A DNA stretch of 64,000 nt from JAJNBA01 sp963842295 (GTDB lineage Bacteria; Actinomycetota; UBA4738; HRBIN12), in NCBI GenBank assembly GCA_963842295.1, contig CAWJFY010000009.1, forward strand, positions 558,001 through 622,000. The letters are read 5' to 3'. The position numbers and the translations under genes are program-made. The first letter of the stretch is position 1; every line of letters begins with the position of its first letter. This document shows, in pieces, positions 1 through 8,392 of the stretch. Under the pieces are notes generated by a model. The model did not search any database. It was not told where the DNA came from and was given only the letters and a program-made list of their open reading frames with translations.

Positions 1-593
1 TCTCCGTCAAGGGAGCGCCCGATCAGGTCAAGACGATCCAGGAGGTGGCGTTCGCTGCGTACACGAACTACCCGGAGGACATGGAGGCCGGGCTGGAAGG
101 CGTCTACTACTACAACCCGCCGAACCTCACATTCCCGTTCGGGACCTACGCCGTCTCGGTCGAGGTCGACCCCGATACCGGCGTCTGGGAGGTCAAGCGG
201 ATGGTGGCCGTCGACGACTGCGGCGTCCGGATCAACCCGATGATCGTCGAGGGGCAGATCACCGGCGGCCTCACCGAGGGGTACGCCACCGCGGCGATGC
301 AGCTGATCACGTTCGACGAGGTCGGCAACGCGATCGGGACGAACTTCATGGACTACTTGATCCCGACCGCATGGGAGACACCGAAGTTCGAGCTGGGAGA
401 GACCGTGACGCCGTCGCCGCATCACCCGATCGGCGCGAAAGGCGTCGGCGAGTCGGCGACCGTCGGCTCCCCTGCCGCCTACGTCAACGCGGTGATCGAC
501 GCGCTCCAGCCCCTCGGCGTGAAGAACATCGACATGCCGCTCACGTCCGCGAAGGTCTGGGAGGCGATCCAGGCAGCCAAGGCGACGGCCTGA
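1..593 (+). CDS. molybdenum hydroxylase large subunit (CO dehydrogenase/xanthine dehydrogenase family), C-terminal fragment
   Basis: The reading frame is open from base 3, so the gene starts outside the window and only about 196 C-terminal residues are seen. The family binds the molybdopterin cytosine dinucleotide cofactor and hydroxylates CO, purines or aldehydes in the cytoplasm. Visible marks are the substrate/cofactor segment around DDCGVRINP and the near C-terminal GAKGVGESATVGSPAA block with the conserved Glu of this superfamily. The genes that follow (XdhC, CoxG, MobA-like) are the usual accessory set of a cox-type operon. The active-site loop that would separate true CO dehydrogenase from related enzymes lies upstream, so the substrate is undecided. 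Confidence 0.85.
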   Translation, partial: SVKGAPDQVKTIQEVAFAAYTNYPEDMEAGLEGVYYYNPPNLTFPFGTYAVSVEVDPDTGVWEVKRMVAVDDCGVRINPMIVEGQITGGLTEGYATAAMQLITFDEVGNAIGTNFMDYLIPTAWETPKFELGETVTPSPHHPIGAKGVGESATVGSPAAYVNAVIDALQPLGVKNIDMPLTSAKVWEAIQAAKATA

Positions 594-628
594 GACCCAG
601 TTCCCGGCGGATGGCGGGAGGATGGATG

Positions 629-1597
629 ATGAAGCCCGAGATCCTGCGTCTCGCCAGCGAGCTGAGCCAACGTGGCGAGCCCTTCGTGCTGGCCACTGTC
701 GTGTGGCGCCGCTCGCCGTCCTCGGGCAAGGCGGGCGCGACGGCGCTGATCACCGGAGAGGGCCGCGTGCACGGCTGGCTCGGTGGGGCGTGCGCCGAGC
801 CGACCGTCGTCCGGGAGGCTCGCCGGGCACTCGAGGAAGGGACGCCGCGACTGCTGTTCCTCGGCCCCCCGGAGGAGCTCGCGGGGCACGAGCGCGACGG
901 CGTCGTGACGGTGCCGATCGCGTGCCAGAGTGAGGGGGCGATGGAGGTGCACGTGGAACCGGTCCTGCCGCAGCCGCAGCTCGTCGCGATCGGCCGGTCG
1001 CCGGCGGCGATCGCCCTGACCGCGCTCGCCGGCGCGCTGGGATGGCGGAGCCTGGCTGTGGACGACGGCGGCGATCCCGGCGACCATCCCTCGGCGGATC
1101 GGACGCTCACCACGCTGGATCTCTCCGGCGTCGACGAACGGTCGTTCGTCGTCGTCGCGACGCAGGGCCATTACGACGAAGCCGCACTGGAACAGACCCT
1201 CGCGACGCCGGCCTCGTACATCGGCCTCATCGCCTCCCGGAAGCGCGCCGACTCGGTGCTGGGCTATCTCCGGGATCGCGGCGTCTCGGACGAGGCGCTC
1301 GCGCGCGTGCACGCGCCAGCCGGGCTCGACCTCGGCACGATCCCGTCGGAGGACATCGCGGTCGCGATCCTCGCGGAGATCGTCCAGCTGCGAGCCGCCG
1401 AGCAGCTGCGACCAGCGGTCGAGGAGACGCCGATCGCCACACACGAGGAGATCGACCCCGTGTGCGGGATGACCGTGGAGGTGGCCGGCGCCCGCTTCAC
1501 GATGGTCCACGACGGTCGGACCTACTACTTCTGCTCGGCGAGCTGCCAGGCGTCGTTCGAGGCCGACCCCGCCGCGTACGTTTCGTTGACCCGATGA
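629..1597 (+). CDS. XdhC/CoxI family molybdenum-cofactor insertion protein with C-terminal YHS domain
   Basis: About 322 residues. An N-terminal XdhC_CoxI domain (GWLGGACAEPTVVREA) is followed by a Rossmann-like XdhC_C domain with VVVATQGHYDEAAL and YIGLIASRKRA. After a linker near residue 265 comes a YHS domain (DPVCGMTVEV ... YYFCSASCQASF) carrying three cysteines suited to metal binding. XdhC proteins bind the cofactor and help load it, with its terminal sulfur, into molybdenum hydroxylases. GGAGG at 617-621 sits 7 nt from the ATG at 629; the in-frame ATG at 626 is an alternative. The gene lies 35 nt after the large subunit. The YHS tail is an uncommon add-on, perhaps for metal or sulfur handling. 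Confidence 0.82.
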   Translation: MKPEILRLASELSQRGEPFVLATVVWRRSPSSGKAGATALITGEGRVHGWLGGACAEPTVVREARRALEEGTPRLLFLGPPEELAGHERDGVVTVPIACQSEGAMEVHVEPVLPQPQLVAIGRSPAAIALTALAGALGWRSLAVDDGGDPGDHPSADRTLTTLDLSGVDERSFVVVATQGHYDEAALEQTLATPASYIGLIASRKRADSVLGYLRDRGVSDEALARVHAPAGLDLGTIPSEDIAVAILAEIVQLRAAEQLRPAVEETPIATHEEIDPVCGMTVEVAGARFTMVHDGRTYYFCSASCQASFEADPAAYVSLTR

Positions 1598-1616
1598 GCC
1601 GACCCGGAGCGGCGAC

Positions 1617-2264
1617 GTGCTGATCGAGGACAGCTTCACGGTGCGCACACCGGTCGATCGCCTGTGGGCGTTCATCCAGGATGTCGAGGGGATCGCCCCG
1701 TGCATGCCCGGTGCGGAGCTGACGGAGGTCGTCGACGACCGGACCTGGAAGGGCAAGGTCCACGTGAAGTTCGGTCCGGTGCAGATGGCCTTCAGCGGCA
1801 CCGTCGTGATGGAGGAGAGAGACGACGTCGCGCACCGCGCGACGCTCTCCGCGAAGGGCACCGAGCAGCGTGGCAAAGGAGTGGCGAACGCGAAAGTGGA
1901 GTCGTGGCTCGAGCCCGCCGGCGACGACGGCACCACGGTGCACATACGCTCCGACATCACGATCACCGGGGCCGCCGCGCAGCTGTCGAGAGGCCTCCTG
2001 CCGGAGGTTTCCAAGCTGCTGACGAAGCAGTTCGCCGACTGTCTCGAGTCGAAGCTGAACGAGGAGAGCACGGCCGCCGACCCACCCACCGTTGACGCGA
2101 CCGTTGGGATGACGACCGCCGACGAGACGACGCCGGCCCCGGGCAACCCGGCGCCGCGAACGACCCCGCAGGCGGTCGGCGGGTTCGGCCTGGGCCTCCG
2201 CGCCCTATGGGCGGCGATCAAGCGGTTCTTCTCCCGGCTGTTCGGACGGCGCGAAGGGTCATGA
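1617..2264 (+). CDS. coxG: CoxG-like SRPBCC protein (CO dehydrogenase subunit G family)
   Basis: 215 residues from a GTG start. The N-terminal 145 residues form an SRPBCC/START-like fold typical of CoxG (DRLWAFIQDVEGIAPCMPGAEL; FGPVQMAFSGTV). A low-complexity Thr/Pro-rich linker follows, then a short amphipathic, arginine-rich C-terminal helix (LWAAIKRFFSRLFGRR) that could hold the protein on the membrane. CoxG proteins are thought to connect the soluble molybdenum hydroxylase with the membrane and its quinones. The stop overlaps the start of the next gene by 4 nt (ATGA), so the two are translationally coupled in the cox-type operon. Confidence 0.83.
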   Translation: MLIEDSFTVRTPVDRLWAFIQDVEGIAPCMPGAELTEVVDDRTWKGKVHVKFGPVQMAFSGTVVMEERDDVAHRATLSAKGTEQRGKGVANAKVESWLEPAGDDGTTVHIRSDITITGAAAQLSRGLLPEVSKLLTKQFADCLESKLNEESTAADPPTVDATVGMTTADETTPAPGNPAPRTTPQAVGGFGLGLRALWAAIKRFFSRLFGRREGS

Positions 2265-2830
2265 TCTCCGGCATCGTCCTGGCCGCCGGCTCGGGCACCC
2301 GGTTCGGTGGCACGAAACAACTCGCGTTGCACCACGGCAAGCCGCTCGCCCAGTACGCCATCGACGCGCTGGCGTCCGCCGGGGTCGACGAGCTCGTCGT
2401 GGTCACCGGGCACGATGCCGATGCGGTGGAGCGAGCCCTCCGGCTCCCTCCACAGGGCCGGTTCGTTCTCAACCCCGATCACGGGACCGGCCAGTCGTCC
2501 TCACTGTCCGCAGGTCTTCACGCGCTCTCCGACGACAGCGAGGGAGCCGTGGTCCTGCTCGCCGACCAGCCCGGCGTCACCGATGCAGAGGTTCGCGCGA
2601 TGATCGACGCGTTCGAGCGTTCCAGGGACCGGATCGTCCGGATCGCGTACGCGGACGGACCCGGCCCGGCCCTCCTCTCGCGTGAGGTCTACGCCGAGGC
2701 GGGGCACCTCCACGGCGACATCGGTGCGCGGGCGCTCATGGCTTCCCACCCCGAGTGGATCCAGGAGGTCGCGGTTCCGTTCCGCGCACCTCCCGACGTC
2801 GACCGGCCCGAGGATCTTCCGGCTTCGTGA
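2261..2830 (+). CDS. MobA-like NTP transferase (MocA-type molybdenum cofactor cytidylyltransferase)
   Basis: 189 residues. The N-terminal nucleotide-binding motif LAAGSGTRFGGTKQL and the downstream LLADQPGV aspartate motif mark the MobA/MocA nucleotidyltransferase family. In molybdenum hydroxylase operons this enzyme usually adds CMP to molybdopterin to form the cytosine dinucleotide cofactor used by the large subunit. The ATG at 2261 overlaps the coxG stop, which fixes the start and places it as the last gene of this operon. Choice of CTP over GTP is inferred from context only. Confidence 0.82.
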   Translation: MISGIVLAAGSGTRFGGTKQLALHHGKPLAQYAIDALASAGVDELVVVTGHDADAVERALRLPPQGRFVLNPDHGTGQSSSLSAGLHALSDDSEGAVVLLADQPGVTDAEVRAMIDAFERSRDRIVRIAYADGPGPALLSREVYAEAGHLHGDIGARALMASHPEWIQEVAVPFRAPPDVDRPEDLPAS

Positions 2831-3253
2831 TCAGTCCCGCCGGAAGCGGACCATGGTCCTGTCGCTCGGCGCCTCGAACCCGAAGCGCGTGTAGAGCCCA
2901 TGCGCGTCCCGGGTGTTGAGGTACCAGGGAAGGTCGCGATGCTCGGGGTACTCCACGGCCTCCCGGACGAGCTCCACGCCGAGACCGCGCCCCTGGTGCT
3001 CCGCGACCACGAACACGTCGCCCAGCCACGCCATGCTCGACCCGTCCGAGATCACCCGCGCGAACCCGACCTGTTCGTCACCGTGGTACACGCCGATCAC
3101 CCGGGTCGACTCGCGCACGAGCCGTTCGATCGTGGCCCGATCGCGGCCGCGGACCCAGTACGCCTCCTCGGACAGGTACCGGTGCACGGAGTCCACGTCC
3201 ACGCGGCCGCGATCGTCGTCGATCTCGTAGCCGCCGGCGAGCTCACGGCGCAT
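2831..3253 (-). CDS. GNAT family N-acetyltransferase
   Basis: 140 residues forming a single GNAT fold. The acetyl-CoA pyrophosphate loop is VVAEHQGRGLGVELVREAV (near residue 82-100), followed by the C-terminal strand LNTRDAHGLYTRFGFE. The domain transfers an acetyl group from acetyl-CoA to an amine; the acceptor cannot be told from sequence. Its ATG overlaps the last base of the upstream nitrilase gene's stop (TGATG), so the two minus-strand genes are likely cotranscribed. It ends one base after the convergent MobA-like gene. Confidence 0.85.
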   Translation of the reverse strand: MRRELAGGYEIDDDRGRVDVDSVHRYLSEEAYWVRGRDRATIERLVRESTRVIGVYHGDEQVGFARVISDGSSMAWLGDVFVVAEHQGRGLGVELVREAVEYPEHRDLPWYLNTRDAHGLYTRFGFEAPSDRTMVRFRRD

Positions 3254-4071
3254 CAGCAGATGAGGCCAAGCCGACGATGCTCGAGCGCGGGGAGTGCCTT
3301 CCGGACCCGCCTGAGCTCCGAGAGATCCAGTTCGGCGGTCCACACGCCTGACCCTTCCTCTGGCGCGTGCACCAAGATGTCGCCCCAAGGCCCCACGATC
3401 ATCGAGTGACCAAAGGAGCGACGGGACTCCCCCGGCGACCCGAACTCGCCCCACTGTGCCGCCGCGGCCACGAAGCACTGGTTCTCGATCGCACGCGCCC
3501 GCAGGAGCACCTCCCAGTGCGCGACCCCGGTCAGGTGTTGGAACTGTGCGGGGAGCGCGATCAGCTCGGAGCCGAGGGCCATAAGCCCACGGAACAGCTC
3601 GGGGAACCGGAGGTCGTAGCAGATCGACAGACCGATCCGCATGTCCTCGACCGGATGAGTGACGAGCTCGGTGCCGGGTGTGAGCGTCGCGGACTCGCGG
3701 AAGGGCGGCTGGCCGTCGAGGTCGACGTCGAACAGATGGACCTTCCGGTACCGGGCGACGAGCTCACCCGTCCGGTCGAAGAGGGGCGCGGTGTTGTAGA
3801 TCCGATCGCCGTCCCGTTCGTGGACGCTTCCGCCGAGGATCCAGATCTGCTCCTCTCGAGCCACCCGCGACAGCATCGCCGATGCCGCTCCTCCGGGAAG
3901 CGGCTCGGCCACCTCTCGGGCATGGGAGTCCGACCCGAGGAAGGCGAAGAACTCCGGGAGCAGCGCGATGTCGGCTCCGCTCTCGGACGCCTCTTCCAGG
4001 AGCGCCTGTGCCCCCGAAAGATTCAGGGAGACGTCGCCGCCGGACCGCATCTGGCAGACCGCCACTCGCAT
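3253..4071 (-). CDS. carbon-nitrogen hydrolase (nitrilase superfamily, Nit1/Nit2-like)
   Basis: 272 residues, the usual length of single-domain Nit-type amidases. The Glu-Lys-Cys triad is visible as E40 (LLPEFF), K110 (YRKVHLFD) and C151 (SICYDLRFPEL). Close relatives hydrolyse omega-amides such as 2-oxoglutaramate or deaminated glutathione as repair enzymes in the cytosol. The substrate here is inferred only from the YDLRFPEL signature. The start is preceded by a possible promoter hexamer TAGACT ten bases upstream. It is followed by, and overlaps, an acetyltransferase gene. Confidence 0.87.
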   Translation of the reverse strand: MRVAVCQMRSGGDVSLNLSGAQALLEEASESGADIALLPEFFAFLGSDSHAREVAEPLPGGAASAMLSRVAREEQIWILGGSVHERDGDRIYNTAPLFDRTGELVARYRKVHLFDVDLDGQPPFRESATLTPGTELVTHPVEDMRIGLSICYDLRFPELFRGLMALGSELIALPAQFQHLTGVAHWEVLLRARAIENQCFVAAAAQWGEFGSPGESRRSFGHSMIVGPWGDILVHAPEEGSGVWTAELDLSELRRVRKALPALEHRRLGLIC

Positions 4072-4081
4072 CGTGGGCCGC

Positions 4082-4087
4082 AGTCTA
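4082..4087 (-). promoter_or_regulatory. candidate -10 hexamer for the nitrilase gene
   Basis: TAGACT on the minus strand ends 10 nt before the ATG at 4071, which would give a very short leader. It resembles the hexamers before 21141 and 26190. No clear -35 box is seen. Confidence 0.4.
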
Positions 4088-4153
4088 CGGTCGCGTCAGA
4101 AGTCGACGGCGTCGACGCGCGGAGCTCGGAGCTCGGTGCTCGGCCGCAAGGAG

Positions 4154-6088
4154 CTACGAGCCGAGAGCGTGACGGATCCCTTCGAGCGAGTTGGGGTCCT
4201 CCAGGCTCGAGATGTCTCCCGGGTCCTCACCGAGGGCGACCGCACGGATCGCCCGTCGGACGATCTTCGCGCTCCGCGTCTTGGGAAGGTCGGGAACGAA
4301 CACGACCTTCGAAGGCAAGAACGACCGGCCCAACTGGTCCGCGACGACGTTGCGCAGCACGGTTGCGAGGGTTCTCTCGGCGTCCACACCCGGTTTCAGA
4401 ACGACGAAGCACCAGATCGATTCCCCTTTGAGGGCGTTGGGTACGCCGACCGCAGCCGACTCCGCCACGGCTGGGTGGGAAGCGAGCGCACTTTCGACCT
4501 CCGCGGGGCCGAGTCGCTTGCCCGCCACCGAGAGCGTGTCGTCCGAGCGGCCGTGCAGGAACCAGAAGCCGTCCTCGTCTTTCGTGGCCCAGTCGCCGTG
4601 GACCCAGATGCCGGGGAAGCGGCGCCAATACGTATCGAGGTAGCGCTCGGGGTCGCCCCAGATGCCGCGCGTCATCGAGGGCCACGGCTGGCGGCAGACG
4701 AGCTCGCCCACCTCGCCGGCCGGGACCTGCGACCCGTTCGTATCCACGATGTCGATATCCATGCCGAGCGCGGGTCCTCGGAGCGTGCACGGCTTCAGCT
4801 CGCAGATCGGCAGCGGCGAGAGGAAGCACGCGCCGACCTCTGTGCCCCCGCTCAGGTTGATGATGGGAAGTCTGGATCCCCCGACCTCCCGGTGCAGCCA
4901 CAGATACGCGTCGGGATTCCACGGCTCGCCCGTCGACGCGAGGATCCGGAGCGATGAAAGGTCGTGTCGGCGGACGTGGTCGGTCCCCGAGGGGATCATC
5001 GCGCGGATCAGCGTCGGCGAGACGCCGAGTGCCGTGATCTCGTGGCGCTCGACCAGCGACCAGAGACGGTCCGCTCCCGGGTGGGTGGGAGCTCCGTCGT
5101 AGAGGAAGACGGTCGATCCCACGGCCAATGCACCCACGATCTCCCACGGACCCATGATCCAGCCGAGGTCGGTCACCCAATGGAGCACCTCCCCTGGGTG
5201 CAGGTCCACCTGGTACGCGACCTCGGAGGCGATCTTGACGAGGAAGCCCCCATGGACGTGGAGGACGCCCTTGGGTCGGCCGGTCGTGCCGCTCGTATAG
5301 CCGATGAACAGCGGGTGCTCGCTCTCGAGAGGCTCCGAGCGCAGCGGATCGTCCGACTCGCCGGCGACGAGCTCCGCCCAGTCGTGCTCATCGCCGACAG
5401 CGCCCTCGCCCGCGTGACGCAGGACGACGGTCGCGCGGACCGTGTCCACGCGGGCGAGGGCACCGCGCGCCGTCTCCACCAGGGAAACGGCGCGTCCCTT
5501 CCGCACGAAGGCATCGGCGGTCAGGAGAACCTTCACGCCGGCGTCTTCCAGCCGAACGGCGACCGCGTCGGTCCCGAAGCCGCTGAAGATCGGGACCCAG
5601 ATGGCCCCGATCTTCGAGCATGCCATCACCGCGGCGACCGTCTCCGGGAGCATCGGGAGGAAGATCCCGACGGCGTCGCGCGCTTCGACGCCGAGGCGGC
5701 GCAGCGCTCGAGCCAGCCTGTCTGTTTCGCGACGCAGGTCGGCGTAGGACCATCTCCGCACCACACCGTCTTCGCCCTCCCAGGCGACGGCGAGCGCCTC
5801 CGGCGTCGCCGCTGCCCAGCGGTCCACGCACTGGTCCGCGAGGTTCACCCGGCCGCCGCCGAACCAGGTCGCCCACTCCACTCCGCGCGAGACGTCGAGC
5901 ACCTGCTCGTAAGGCGCCAGGAACTCGATGCCCAGGTCGCGGACCACCGCGTCCCAGAACCAGGCGACGTCGGCGACGGAGCGCTCCACGAGATCCTCGT
6001 ATGTCTCGATCCCGTGGGCGCGCATGAAACGCGTGACGTTGGCGCGCTCGACGTACTCGTCGGTGGGCGACCAGATGATGTCGGTCAC
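4154..6088 (-). CDS. AMP-forming acyl-CoA synthetase (acetyl/acetoacetyl-CoA synthetase-like)
   Basis: 644 residues from a GTG start. The ATP-binding loop YTSGTTGRPKGV, the adenylate motif GDWATKDEDGFWFLHGRSDD and the C-terminal catalytic lysine region TRSAKIVRR (K608) are all present. Length and the extended N-terminal domain fit acetyl-CoA/acetoacetyl-CoA/propionyl-CoA synthetases. It would activate a short carboxylic acid to its CoA thioester through an acyl-AMP. A TATCGT hexamer lies 7 nt before the GTG, supporting this start and a leaderless mRNA. It is divergent from the thiolase-like/DUF35 operon across 84 bp, suggesting a shared pathway. The acid is unknown. Confidence 0.85.
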   Translation of the reverse strand: MTDIIWSPTDEYVERANVTRFMRAHGIETYEDLVERSVADVAWFWDAVVRDLGIEFLAPYEQVLDVSRGVEWATWFGGGRVNLADQCVDRWAAATPEALAVAWEGEDGVVRRWSYADLRRETDRLARALRRLGVEARDAVGIFLPMLPETVAAVMACSKIGAIWVPIFSGFGTDAVAVRLEDAGVKVLLTADAFVRKGRAVSLVETARGALARVDTVRATVVLRHAGEGAVGDEHDWAELVAGESDDPLRSEPLESEHPLFIGYTSGTTGRPKGVLHVHGGFLVKIASEVAYQVDLHPGEVLHWVTDLGWIMGPWEIVGALAVGSTVFLYDGAPTHPGADRLWSLVERHEITALGVSPTLIRAMIPSGTDHVRRHDLSSLRILASTGEPWNPDAYLWLHREVGGSRLPIINLSGGTEVGACFLSPLPICELKPCTLRGPALGMDIDIVDTNGSQVPAGEVGELVCRQPWPSMTRGIWGDPERYLDTYWRRFPGIWVHGDWATKDEDGFWFLHGRSDDTLSVAGKRLGPAEVESALASHPAVAESAAVGVPNALKGESIWCFVVLKPGVDAERTLATVLRNVVADQLGRSFLPSKVVFVPDLPKTRSAKIVRRAIRAVALGEDPGDISSLEDPNSLEGIRHALGS

Positions 6089-6095
6089 GCCGCCC

Positions 6096-6101
6096 ACGAT
6101 A
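6096..6101 (-). promoter_or_regulatory. -10 hexamer, leaderless acyl-CoA synthetase promoter
   Basis: TATCGT on the minus strand with 7 nt to the GTG at 6088. Transcription would begin at or next to the start codon. Confidence 0.55.
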
Positions 6102-6159
6102 CGCGCGCCGCTCGTTGCACCCACCCGGCGGCCGGGTGCGCGAAGCCCTCCACCTTCGA

Positions 6160-6165
6160 TATACA
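6160..6165 (+). promoter_or_regulatory. -10 hexamer, leaderless thiolase-like operon promoter
   Basis: TATACA with 7 nt to the ATG at 6173. It faces the divergent synthetase promoter at 6096-6101, so both promoters sit in an 84-bp gap. Confidence 0.55.
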
Positions 6166-6172
6166 TGGAGCC

Positions 6173-7225
6173 ATGGGGCTCCGAGTAGTTGTGGCCGGGG
6201 TCGGCTGGTCCGGCTTCTCCCCGACGACCGCCGGCATCTCTTACAAGGAGCTCATGTTCCTGGCCGCTCAGCAGGCCTACGCCGATGCCGGTCTCGACCC
6301 TCGCAGCGAGATCGACTCCTTCGTCTGCTGCTCCGAGGACATCGAGGAGGGCACGAGCATCTTCGACGAGTACGTCCCCGACCAGCTCGGCGCGGTGCAA
6401 CGTCCCGTGCACACCGTGGCCTCCGACGGGCTGTTCGGCGTGGCGACGGCGATCATGCTGATCCGTAGCGGGGTGGCGTCCACCGTGGCCGTCGAATCGC
6501 ATTCCAAGGCGAGCGACATCGTGTCGGAGGGCAGGATCGATCGGTTCGCGATGGATCCGGTCCTCAACAGGCCGCTCGGCGTGTCGGCGACCGCACTCGC
6601 CGGGCTCGAGATGCGCCGCTGGCTTCACGTGTCCGGCCGGTCGGAGACCGAATGCATCGAGGTCGCGGCGCGCAACCGCGAGCACGCGAGGAAGAACCCA
6701 CGGGCCTCGTACGCGGATGTGCACGATCCCACCCCACTGTTCGACCCGCTCACCCGAGAACAAGCTGCAGAGTCCGCCGACGGGTGCGTGGTCCTGGTGC
6801 TCGCCGGCGAGGAAAGAGCGCCGGCGGACGCGGTCTTCATCGACGGTGTCGGCTGGAGCCAGGATGCACCCTCCGTCGAGAGCCGTGACTGGGATCGCGC
6901 GGCCGCCGCGGAGCGTGCCGCCCGGGCCGCGTACGACCGCGCGGGGATCGCTCCGTCGGATCTCGAGGTGGCAGAGGTGGATGACACCTACGCGTACAAG
7001 CAGCTCCAGCACCTCGACGCCCTCGGACTCGCCGAGCTCGACCCGGATCGCGTCAACCCGAGCGGCGGCGCGCTCGGCGAGGGCCACCTCCGGGAGGCGA
7101 ACGGCCTCGCCCGCGCGCTCGCGTGCATCGAACGGCTCCGCGCGGGTGACGCCCGCGTCGGCGTGGCCCAATCCTGGCGAGGGGTTCCCTCGACCTCCGC
7201 GGCCGTCGCGGTGATGCGCCGATGA
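6173..7225 (+). CDS. thiolase-fold protein without the usual nucleophilic cysteine (SCP2/Ltp-like)
   Basis: 350 residues with a thiolase-superfamily layout: N-terminal VAGVGWSGF strand, central AAERAARAAYDRAGI helix and the C-terminal glycine loop NPSGGALGEGHLREANGLAR. Where classical thiolases have the loop Cys (CSSG), this protein reads TVASDGLFGVATA, so the acyl-accepting Cys is missing. The C-terminal histidine/cysteine loops are also replaced (DDTYAYKQL). Related cysteine-less proteins such as Ltp2 work as aldolases with a DUF35 partner. The stop overlaps the next thiolase-like gene (ATGA), and DUF35 genes follow. Aldolase or retro-Claisen chemistry is an inference. Confidence 0.75.
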   Translation: MGLRVVVAGVGWSGFSPTTAGISYKELMFLAAQQAYADAGLDPRSEIDSFVCCSEDIEEGTSIFDEYVPDQLGAVQRPVHTVASDGLFGVATAIMLIRSGVASTVAVESHSKASDIVSEGRIDRFAMDPVLNRPLGVSATALAGLEMRRWLHVSGRSETECIEVAARNREHARKNPRASYADVHDPTPLFDPLTREQAAESADGCVVLVLAGEERAPADAVFIDGVGWSQDAPSVESRDWDRAAAAERAARAAYDRAGIAPSDLEVAEVDDTYAYKQLQHLDALGLAELDPDRVNPSGGALGEGHLREANGLARALACIERLRAGDARVGVAQSWRGVPSTSAAVAVMRR

Positions 7226-8392
7226 GCCCGCGCGTGGCCGTCGTGGGCGCCGGGATGACGAAGTTCGTCCGGCGTGCGCAGGAGACAGGCAAGGAGCTCT
7301 CGTGGATCGCAACTCGAGATGCCCTGGCCTCCTGCGAGTTGAAGCTCGACGACGTCGACGCCGTGTGCCTGACCAGCGCGCCGGACGCGTTCGACGGCGT
7401 CCATCGGAAGGGCGACTACCTTGCCGACGGGGCTGGCGCGTGGGCGAAGCCGTACATCCGTACCTACGTCGGCGGCGGGAGCGGCGTCTTCACCGCGATC
7501 CAGGGCTGGTACACGATCGCCTCCGGCATGGCCGATGTCGTCGTGTGCGTGGCCGAGGAGAAGATGTCCTCCTGCCAGCCGCATCCGCAGGGCGCGTTCC
7601 TCACGATCTTCGACAACATCCTCGAGCGGCCGCTCGGCCCGAACCTCCTCTGGATCTTCGCGCTGGAGATGCAGCGGTACATGCAGGCGTACGGCCTCGA
7701 CAAGCGGGACATCGCCCAGGTGGCGGTCAAGAACAAGCGCAACGCGGCCGACCACCCGGCCGCGCTCCTGGGTCAGGCGGACATCACGGTGGAAGACGTC
7801 CTCGCGAGCGAGACGCTCGCGTGGCCGGTGCAGCGCCTCGACGTCTCCCCCATCTCCGACGGCGCGGTCGCGATCGTGATGGCGTCGGAGGACGCTGCGA
7901 AGAAGCTGACCGACCGGCCCGTGTGGGTACAAGGCGTCGGCTGGAACCTCGATTCCACGTACTGGACGAACCGGGACCTCGCGTACCCGGAGTACGTGGA
8001 GAACGCGGCGCGCATGGCCTACGGGATGGCCGGCGTGAACGAGCCGCGGAAGGAGATCCACGTCGCCGAGCCCTACGACCCATTCGACTACAAGGAGCTC
8101 CACCACCTGGAAGGACTGCTGCTGTTCGACCGTGGGAAGGCGCCCGAGGCAGCTGCCGACGGCGTCACGGCCCGCGACGGAGACCTCCCGTGCTGCCCGT
8201 CGGGCGGACTGCTCGGGGTCGGCAATCCGATCGCCGCCGCGGGCCTGATGAAGATCGCGGAGCTCTATCTGGCAGCTCCGGGGCGAGGCCGGCGCCCGGC
8301 AGGTCCCGGGTACCCCCGAGCGCGGCGTCGCGCAGGCCTGGGGCGACCTGATGCAGGTCGGGACCGTCGTCGTGATGGGCAACGACGGCGGG
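7222..8392 (+). pseudogene. second thiolase-like protein, interrupted by a +1 frameshift near 8271
   Basis: The frame from ATG 7222 encodes a thiolase-fold protein (AVVGAGMTKFVRR; PSGGLLGVGNPIAAAGLMKI). After the codons for AELYL at about 8270 the coding signal moves one base forward. Dropping one G at 8271/8272 restores QLRGEAGARQ and the typical C-terminal strand LMQVGTVVVMGNDGG. The original frame stays open by chance to 9423 with meaningless Arg/Pro-rich sequence. As in its neighbour, the nucleophile loop lacks Cys (TYVGGGSGVFTAI). In the corrected frame there is no stop before the DUF35 domain at 8351-8974, so the gene may be a thiolase-DUF35 fusion. It may be a true pseudogene or an assembly indel. 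Confidence 0.72.

Noticed and set aside
479..2482. 667-codon open frame on the minus strand
   Set aside because: It is antisense to four clear plus-strand genes and its translation is Arg/Gly-rich with no family pattern; GC-rich codon bias leaves such frames open.
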